A stretch of 10,032 bases of DNA, taken from a bacterium (GTDB taxonomy: Bacteria > Verrucomicrobiota > Kiritimatiellia > UBA8416 > CAMZLY01). The notes beneath the pieces are model-generated. The model did not search any database, was not told where the DNA came from, and saw only the letters and a list, made by a program, of their open reading frames with translations. The first letter of the stretch is position 1, and each line of letters opens with the position of its first letter. The position numbers and the translations under genes are program-made. This document shows, piece by piece, positions 6,638-10,032 of this stretch. The stretch is taken from NCBI GenBank assembly GCA_030632465.1, contig DAOVUR010000049.1, positions 1-10,032 of the forward strand, given 5' to 3'.

Positions 6638-6707
6638 CATTCAACATCGAACGCCCAACTTCGAATTCGATGTTCGATGTTGAATGTTCGATGTTGGACG
6701 TTCAGCA
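6638..6707. repeat. Palindromic array of 7-bp repeats (TTCGATG/TTGAATG)
   Basis: From 6666 rightward the plus strand reads as back-to-back heptamers: TTCGATG, TTCGATG, TTGAATG, TTCGATG, TTGGACG, TTCAGCA. From 6665 leftward the minus strand gives TTCGAAG, TTGGGCG, TTCGATG, TTGAATG. The two arms meet head to head at the palindrome TCGAATTCGA (6661-6670). One consequence is a perfect 14-bp inverted repeat, ATTCAACATCGAAC (6639-6652) with 6672-6685. The plus strand translates as a meaningless MFDVECSMLDVQ-like string. From memory, similar 'FDV' strings are common in genomes of the PVC group, so this is probably a dispersed intergenic repeat rather than a gene. The rest of the spacer (6584-6637) shows nothing recognisable. 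Confidence 0.75.
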
Positions 6708-6708
6708 T

Positions 6709-6732
6709 AAGAAGAGCATCTTATTTAGATGC
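6709..6732 (-). terminator. Weak terminator-like hairpin after the small lipoprotein gene
   Basis: On the minus strand GCATCT (6732-6727) pairs with AGATGC (6721-6716) over a 5-nt loop and is followed by TCTTCTT. It starts 12 bp past the lipoprotein stop. The stem is only 6 bp and the T-tract is interrupted, so it is a modest candidate. Confidence 0.4.
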
Positions 6733-6744
6733 GTTTGCCCTGCG

Positions 6745-6933
6745 TTAATACCCACCCTGATTCATGCCAGGAAGAGATACACTTCCTTCCCACGTCTGTG
6801 GCGTATTCCACGGCAGGTCAGACTCCGTATTAGCAGACATACAGCCAGACAGCAGTGCGACAGCACCCATGGCCATAATCATCACAACTGCACGTAAAGC
6901 GTTGCTAAAAGATCGATCCATTATATTTATCAT
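6745..6933 (-). CDS. Small lipoprotein of unknown function
   Basis: This 62-residue protein has a basic N-terminus, a hydrophobic core (VVMIMAMGAVA) and the lipobox LLSGC, with the lipidated cysteine at C31. After signal peptidase II cleavage only about 32 residues remain (CMSANTESDLPW, NTPQTWEG, SVSLPGMNQGGY). The mature part is rich in Pro, Trp, Ser and Gly, has no domain I can name, and is probably unstructured. Membrane destination is unclear; the residue after Cys is Met, not the Asp that retains lipoproteins in the inner membrane of E. coli. The ATG at 6931-6933 is chosen because GGAG lies 6 bases upstream; a TTG at 6943-6945 would start inside that site. It is downstream of the coiled-coil gene but separated by a hairpin, so it may have its own promoter or depend on read-through. 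The signal peptide plus lipobox and the good binding site support a real gene. Confidence 0.78.
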   Translation of the reverse strand: MINIMDRSFSNALRAVVMIMAMGAVALLSGCMSANTESDLPWNTPQTWEGSVSLPGMNQGGY

Positions 6934-6939
6934 TTTGCA

Positions 6940-6943
6940 CTCC
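6940..6943 (-). promoter_or_regulatory. Ribosome binding site of the small lipoprotein gene, abutting a terminator T-tract
   Basis: GGAG on the minus strand, 6 bases before the ATG at 6931-6933. It directly follows the T-tract (6944-6951) of the hairpin at 6952-6980, so no spacer separates terminator and binding site. It also rules out the TTG at 6943-6945 as the start. Confidence 0.6.
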
Positions 6944-6980
6944 AAAAAATAACGCCACTCACATTTACAGTAAGTGGCGT
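6944..6980 (-). terminator. Terminator after the coiled-coil membrane gene
   Basis: On the minus strand ACGCCACT (6980-6973) pairs perfectly with AGTGGCGT (6959-6952) around a 13-nt loop, followed by TATTTTTT (6951-6944). It starts 24 bp past the coiled-coil gene stop. The loop is long, but the GC-rich stem plus T-run is a good intrinsic terminator. Confidence 0.7.
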
Positions 6981-7004
6981 CACTATTAATTTATCTATTT
7001 AGAT

Positions 7005-8141
7005 TTAGTAAAAAACAACATCGCCTTTAGCTGCTGGCATCTGCTGCCAATCTGGAAGCATATCGAAGATGCCAAGTTTTTCAGCCTTCTTAACTTGGAT
7101 AAGCTTAGCCTTTGTGACAAAGAGCTCTTCTGTACCCATACGTTTAATCATTAAGGTAACCTGAGGTATTCCAGCTTCAGGATCCGCTGTTATTTCAGCA
7201 AAGAACTTATCACTAAGCTGGACAATCACAAAGTTCCATTCAGAATTAACAGTGATAACTTCACCCTTCTTACCTGGTTCAATCTGACCTGTAAACTCTT
7301 TAGAGACGGCATTCGCTGCTGCATCACCTTCACCACCAGCAACAGGAGCTTTATTAATCAACTCTTCATACTTCTTGATATCCTCTTTCAGAGCTGCAAT
7401 TTGTAAAGTATTTTCCTCGATAGTTTCTTCATGCGTACTAATAGTTCGACGCTGTTCAGCAATAGTATCTTCTAAAGCACGTTTTTCTTCTTCCAGCTCC
7501 TCAACTTTCTGCTTTTCGTCACGCAGTTCGCCTTCAAGTCTAACAATATTAGCCTTCAGATCTACAATCTCACTTAATGATGTGCGGTGCGCACGTTTAA
7601 GATCATTTAGCTCTGTGATAGTAGCAACCAGCTCTTTACGAATATCTTCTAACTGCTGACGTGTAGCATTAAGACGATCAAGCTGCTCACTTGATTTTCC
7701 GAGCAGGTCATCCAACACCGACTGCATAGTTCCTTCACCAGTAGTGATCTTCATTTTCTGAAGATCACGGGCAGGCTTAAGAGTCGCTGGATCAATCTTA
7801 TAGTAATTCATTAGCAACTGCTTTTTCTTTGAAATCTCCATCACCGCGCCATCCTGTAATTCAAGATCTGCGGAATAAGTATCCCAAAAAGGTGATAGCT
7901 GTGGCGCATCTAATTCTTCGCTAGTAACCTCAGATACATCCTTGGCAGGATATCGAGGAGTATTCTCCACTACAGCTGCTTCTTTTTCTATAGTTGAGCC
8001 TAACGCAATGATAGTACGCTCAAGTTTGCGAGTACGTCCAATCATAACTTCACGTTTAGCAAAGAGCATACAGGCGAATGTTAATGCGATACTACCTAAA
8101 ACCAAAAGAATGAAAACCATTACTTTCAACAACTTACTCAT
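7005..8141 (-). CDS. Membrane-anchored coiled-coil protein with C-terminal 'WNFV' beta domain, function unknown
   Basis: This 378-residue protein starts with one hydrophobic segment (about 4-28, LLKVMVFILLVLGSIALTFA), so it is probably anchored in the inner membrane with the rest in the periplasm. Residues about 85-145 form a linker with the segment YYKIDPATLKPARDLQ. Residues about 145-265 are a long Glu/Lys/Leu-rich coiled coil (for example LEEEKRALEDTIAEQRRTIS). After a Gly/Ala linker (PVAGGEGDAAANA), residues about 285-378 look beta-rich, including GEVITVNSEWNFVIVQLSD and ending KGDVVFY. I recall similar 'VNPEWNFVVL' C-terminal domains in verrucomicrobial-type hypothetical proteins; their function is unknown. 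The ATG at 8139-8141 has AAAGGG 6 bases upstream; a TTG at 8154-8156 is less likely. A terminator follows, then the lipoprotein gene. A structural envelope role is inference only. Confidence 0.82.
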   Translation of the reverse strand: MSKLLKVMVFILLVLGSIALTFACMLFAKREVMIGRTRKLERTIIALGSTIEKEAAVVENTPRYPAKDVSEVTSEELDAPQLSPFWDTYSADLELQDGAVMEISKKKQLLMNYYKIDPATLKPARDLQKMKITTGEGTMQSVLDDLLGKSSEQLDRLNATRQQLEDIRKELVATITELNDLKRAHRTSLSEIVDLKANIVRLEGELRDEKQKVEELEEEKRALEDTIAEQRRTISTHEETIEENTLQIAALKEDIKKYEELINKAPVAGGEGDAAANAVSKEFTGQIEPGKKGEVITVNSEWNFVIVQLSDKFFAEITADPEAGIPQVTLMIKRMGTEELFVTKAKLIQVKKAEKLGIFDMLPDWQQMPAAKGDVVFY

Positions 8142-8432
8142 ACAGATCCCTTTCAATAAATATCAAATAAAACTACATGAACTGAACATATACTGCAACA
8201 AAAAACGATAGAGACCAGTTTTTGTCCAGCAACAACAGCAATACTATTCTAATTCAAACTGCCATAGAAACATACGGCATTAATAATTACTAACCATCAG
8301 ATTGGCTTAAGATAGCTTAAACCGCATAAAACCACAACTAAATTTATTATATAATTATTCGTGCATTAAAGAACGTACAATGCTTTAATCCTCTCTTCTT
8401 CAAATGCTAAATACAAATTAACAACTAATTTT
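8142..8432. other. Divergent AT-rich spacer between the coiled-coil and glycosyltransferase genes
   Basis: These 291 bp hold no gene I can support. They should contain both divergent promoters. A perfect TATAAT is on the plus strand at 8351-8356 without a good -35; TTGGCT (8302-8307) with CATAAA (8325-8330), 17 bp apart, is an alternative. On the minus strand TTGCAG (8198-8193) and TAGTTT (8175-8170) are also 17 bp apart but match consensus poorly. ATTAAAG (8366-8372) and CTTTAAT (8384-8390) form a 7-bp inverted repeat 42 bp before the glycosyltransferase ATG. No clear Shine-Dalgarno precedes that ATG. Confidence 0.4.
8148..8153 (-). promoter_or_regulatory. Ribosome binding site deciding the coiled-coil gene start
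   Basis: AAAGGG on the minus strand, 6 bases before the ATG at 8139-8141. It lies inside the first codons of the longer TTG-started frame (8154-8156), supporting the shorter protein. Confidence 0.6.
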
Positions 8433-9158
8433 ATGAATAGTGACAAAAATATTATTGTATCTGTTGTTATCCCCATTATGAATGAGGAAGATAACGTCAT
8501 CCCTCTCGCTAAAGAGCTCGACTCTGCCTTCAGTAAACAACAGTGGGAATGGGAATGCTTATGGATTGACGATGGCTCAACGGATCAAAGCAATGAACTT
8601 CTATCCAGTCTAACAAAAGATTGTCCTCATCATAAGCTAATCACATTCGAAAAGAACGCCGGACAGTCAGCAGCCTTTCATGCCGGTTTTCACGCCGCAA
8701 AAGGAGAAATCATTGCTACAATCGATGGTGACCGGCAGAACGATCCTGCCGATATACCGCTAGTTGTAGAAAAAATTATAAGCGAAGACTGGGATATGGT
8801 TAATGGTTATCGTGCAACTAGGCAGGATAACTGGATGCGCAAGATGGTTTCTAAAGTTGGCAATGGCGTACGTAACATGGTGACGGGCAAAACTGTTCGA
8901 GATGTAGGATGCTCAACTCGTGCATTCAAACGTGAGTGTGTACAGGAGCTTCCTCGCTTTAAAGGCATGCACCGCTTTCTCCCAACCTTTGTCAGCATGA
9001 TGGGATATAGAATCACAGAAATCCCCGTCAACCATCGACAACGCCCACTAGGAACATCCAAATATACCACCTGGAACAGAATGTGGGTTGGCATAGCTGA
9101 TGTAACAGGCGTCTTGTGGCTAAGGAAAAGAGCTTTCAACTATCGGACTAAAAAGTGA
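8433..9158 (+). CDS. DPM1-like family 2 glycosyltransferase
   Basis: A 241-residue GT-A fold family 2 glycosyltransferase. Motifs, in order: VVIPIMNEEDN (11-21), LWIDDGSTD (43-51) for nucleotide-sugar binding, NAGQSAAFHAGF (75-86), the metal-binding DxD-type IDGDRQNDP (97-105), RDVGCSTRAFKRE (156-168) and HRFLP (180-184) with HRQRPLGTSKY (201-211). The set matches the DPM1/GtrB/ArnC-like subgroup, which transfers a sugar from a nucleotide donor to polyprenyl phosphate. The sugar cannot be read from sequence. Unlike GtrB or ArnC it lacks the C-terminal pair of membrane helices and ends soon after VTGVLWLRKRAF, as in single-domain DPM1 forms that are soluble or peripheral. The next gene, overlapping by 4 bp, is a TVP38/DedA-type membrane protein that could supply the membrane partner; that link is inference. 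No clear ribosome binding site precedes the ATG. Confidence 0.88.
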   Translation: MNSDKNIIVSVVIPIMNEEDNVIPLAKELDSAFSKQQWEWECLWIDDGSTDQSNELLSSLTKDCPHHKLITFEKNAGQSAAFHAGFHAAKGEIIATIDGDRQNDPADIPLVVEKIISEDWDMVNGYRATRQDNWMRKMVSKVGNGVRNMVTGKTVRDVGCSTRAFKRECVQELPRFKGMHRFLPTFVSMMGYRITEIPVNHRQRPLGTSKYTTWNRMWVGIADVTGVLWLRKRAFNYRTKK

Positions 9159-9850
9159 AAAAGGTTAAAGAAAGCTCGACACTAGATAGGTCTATGCTAA
9201 TGCGCGATATAGCAAAACCTCTTATCTTTGTCGCCCTAGCTATAGTAGGTATCTGCATCGGACTCTTCACTCCCTTAAAGCACCACCTAAATATAGATTC
9301 TATAAGAACCTTTGCTGAGACATTAGGAGTATGGGGTCCTTTAACGTTGCTGATTATAGGAGCCTTGAGCCCTATTCTTTTTTTGCCGCGCTGGCCTGTA
9401 TGTTTTATTAGCGGAATGCTATATGGGGTATTATGGGGTACCGTAATAGGGAACTGCGCTAGCCTGTTAGGAGCATGGATACACTACATAACCGCAAAGT
9501 CTCTTGTTGCCGACAGTTCCCAGAAATTATTGAATAAGCTCAATCTAGATATAAACAGATTACGTGACATGAACTCTTTCTGGGCAATATTCATTCTGCG
9601 CGCCGTACCTATCTCAAACTCCGCAGCCACAAACGTCTTGGCAGGCGCACTAAAGATATCAACAAGATCCTACCTACTAGCCTCTTTTCTCGGTATGATT
9701 CCGTCCACCATAATGTATGCCGCTTGGGGCAAACTAATGAAAAAACCAAGCCCTGAATTCTATGTTGTGGCCGTTGCTGTTCTTGCCATAATGATTATCG
9801 CTACACTCGTCGTTCGCCGATTTATTAGCAGTAATAAAGATAACTCCTAG
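9155..9850 (+). CDS. TVP38/TMEM64 (DedA-superfamily, SNARE-associated domain) membrane protein
   Basis: This 231-residue integral membrane protein has about six hydrophobic segments (roughly 20-40, 59-80, 82-105, 140-160, 170-192, 201-222). The PF09335 core is recognisable: a glycine-rich reentrant stretch (ISGMLYGVLWGTVIGNCASLLGAWIHYITAKSL, 85-117), then FILRAVPISNSAATNVLAGALKIS (about 146-169) and YLLASFLGMIPSTIMYAAWG. The family includes E. coli YdjX/YdjZ; related DedA/UptA proteins have been linked to lipid scrambling and undecaprenyl phosphate recycling. The substrate here is unknown. The start is GTG at 9155-9157, overlapping the glycosyltransferase stop as GTGA with GGA upstream, so translation is probably coupled. 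An ATG 13 codons in (9194-9196) is the alternative. Pairing with a polyprenyl-phosphate-type glycosyltransferase suggests a lipid-carrier role, as inference. Confidence 0.87.
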   Translation: MKKVKESSTLDRSMLMRDIAKPLIFVALAIVGICIGLFTPLKHHLNIDSIRTFAETLGVWGPLTLLIIGALSPILFLPRWPVCFISGMLYGVLWGTVIGNCASLLGAWIHYITAKSLVADSSQKLLNKLNLDINRLRDMNSFWAIFILRAVPISNSAATNVLAGALKISTRSYLLASFLGMIPSTIMYAAWGKLMKKPSPEFYVVAVAVLAIMIIATLVVRRFISSNKDNS

Positions 9851-9866
9851 AGCTCCCTGTAGAACT

Positions 9867-9967
9867 ATCGTCCCCAATGGGCTTGCCTGTCGTGAGCTTG
9901 TCGAACCGGTCCCGTTTCATGTCACAGTAGAGATACCTACAGATCAATCGTCCCCCATGGGCTTGCC
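9867..9967. repeat. Near-identical 21-bp direct repeats in the right-end spacer
   Basis: Bases 9867-9887 and 9947-9967 match at 20 of 21 positions (both end TGGGCTTGCC; the one difference is A or C before ATGGG). Both are followed by CCCGTTT-like sequence, immediately in the right copy but after an extra 23-bp block in the left copy. The unit looks duplicated, with a short module gained in one copy or lost from the other. No ORF of note overlaps 9851-10032. Confidence 0.65.
9886..9907. repeat. Dispersed-type repeat with the TTCGACAAGCTC core
   Basis: On the minus strand this stretch reads GGTTCGACAAGCTCACGACAGG in two overlapping parts: GGTTCGACAAGCTC then AGCTCACGACAGG. From memory, this core is a short intergenic repeat found across many environmental bacterial genomes, where spurious ORFs translate it as 'FDKLTTG' or 'FDKLRTG'. 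It sits within the left direct-repeat copy. Identification is by recall, not by search. Confidence 0.55.
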
Positions 9968-9984
9968 CCGTTTGAACGAAAGAT

Positions 9985-10013
9985 GTTTGTTGAAACAGCT
10001 ATTTTCAACAAAC
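9985..10013. terminator. 11-bp hairpin near the right edge (possible terminator)
   Basis: GTTTGTTGAAA (9985-9995) pairs perfectly with TTTCAACAAAC (10003-10013) around a 7-nt loop. The stem is AU-rich and CTTATTC follows on the plus strand, with no strong T-run on either side. It lies about 135 bp past the TVP38-like stop, so it may end that transcript or be part of the repeat region. Confidence 0.4.
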
Positions 10014-10032
10014 CTTATTCACCCACAGCACA

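Noticed and set aside
6670..6897. Plus-strand ORF of 75 residues beginning MFDVECSMLDVQ
   Set aside because: Its start is translated heptamer repeat and the rest is antisense to the lipoprotein gene.
7375..7659. Plus-strand Ser-rich ORF opposite the coiled coil
   Set aside because: Ser-rich frames are the expected complement of Glu/Lys/Leu-rich coiled-coil coding sequence.
9851..10032. Possible CRISPR-like repeats
   Set aside because: Only two copies of the 21-bp unit occur, the internal structure differs, and no cas gene is nearby.

Overview
The window looks like chromosomal DNA of moderate to low GC from a Gram-negative bacterium. A lipoprotein with a clear lipobox, a type II secretion/type IV pilus ATPase, a coiled-coil membrane protein with a C-terminal 'WNFV' domain and a heptamer intergenic repeat together suggest the Planctomycetes-Verrucomicrobia-Chlamydiae group, most likely Kiritimatiellota or Lentisphaerota. 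That placement comes from memory of the families and was not tested by a search. No rRNA, tRNA, CRISPR array, transposase or phage gene was seen.

Left half, minus strand (1-4182): five genes run leftward. In transcription order they are trmJ (tRNA ribose methyltransferase), a YdjM/DUF457-type membrane protein with a large insertion, a zinc-ribbon/transmembrane/OB-fold protein whose start overlaps the end of the previous gene by 8 bp, a polytopic membrane protein of the archaeal-type TctA family (COG1784), and the N-terminal 188 residues of a GspE/PilB-type ATPase that runs off the left edge. The three middle genes form a compact membrane cassette of unknown function and are the best candidate here for an undescribed system.

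Centre, plus strand (4183-6583): divergent from trmJ are leuB (3-isopropylmalate dehydrogenase) and asd (aspartate-semialdehyde dehydrogenase), which serve leucine synthesis and the aspartate-family pathway (lysine/diaminopimelate, threonine, methionine). A perfect 8-bp inverted repeat lies just ahead of leuB, a 10-bp hairpin lies between the two genes, and a strong intrinsic terminator follows asd. The LeuB cofactor loop carries the Lys-Tyr pair typical of NADP-dependent isocitrate dehydrogenase in place of the Asp-Ile of NAD-dependent enzymes.

Right half: after a palindromic array of 7-bp repeats (6638-6707) come two minus-strand genes, a coiled-coil inner-membrane protein (8141-7005) and a tiny lipoprotein (6933-6745). 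They are separated by a terminator-like hairpin whose T-tract touches the lipoprotein's ribosome binding site. A 291-bp divergent spacer leads to a plus-strand pair overlapping by 4 bp: a DPM1-like family 2 glycosyltransferase and a TVP38/DedA-family membrane protein, plausibly acting in lipid-linked sugar or envelope metabolism. The right end (9851-10032) has no gene; it holds a dispersed-type repeat, a near-identical 21-bp direct repeat and an 11-bp hairpin.

Four minus-strand start codons were moved inward from the longest ORF because Shine-Dalgarno sequences, and in two cases family alignment, favour the shorter form.
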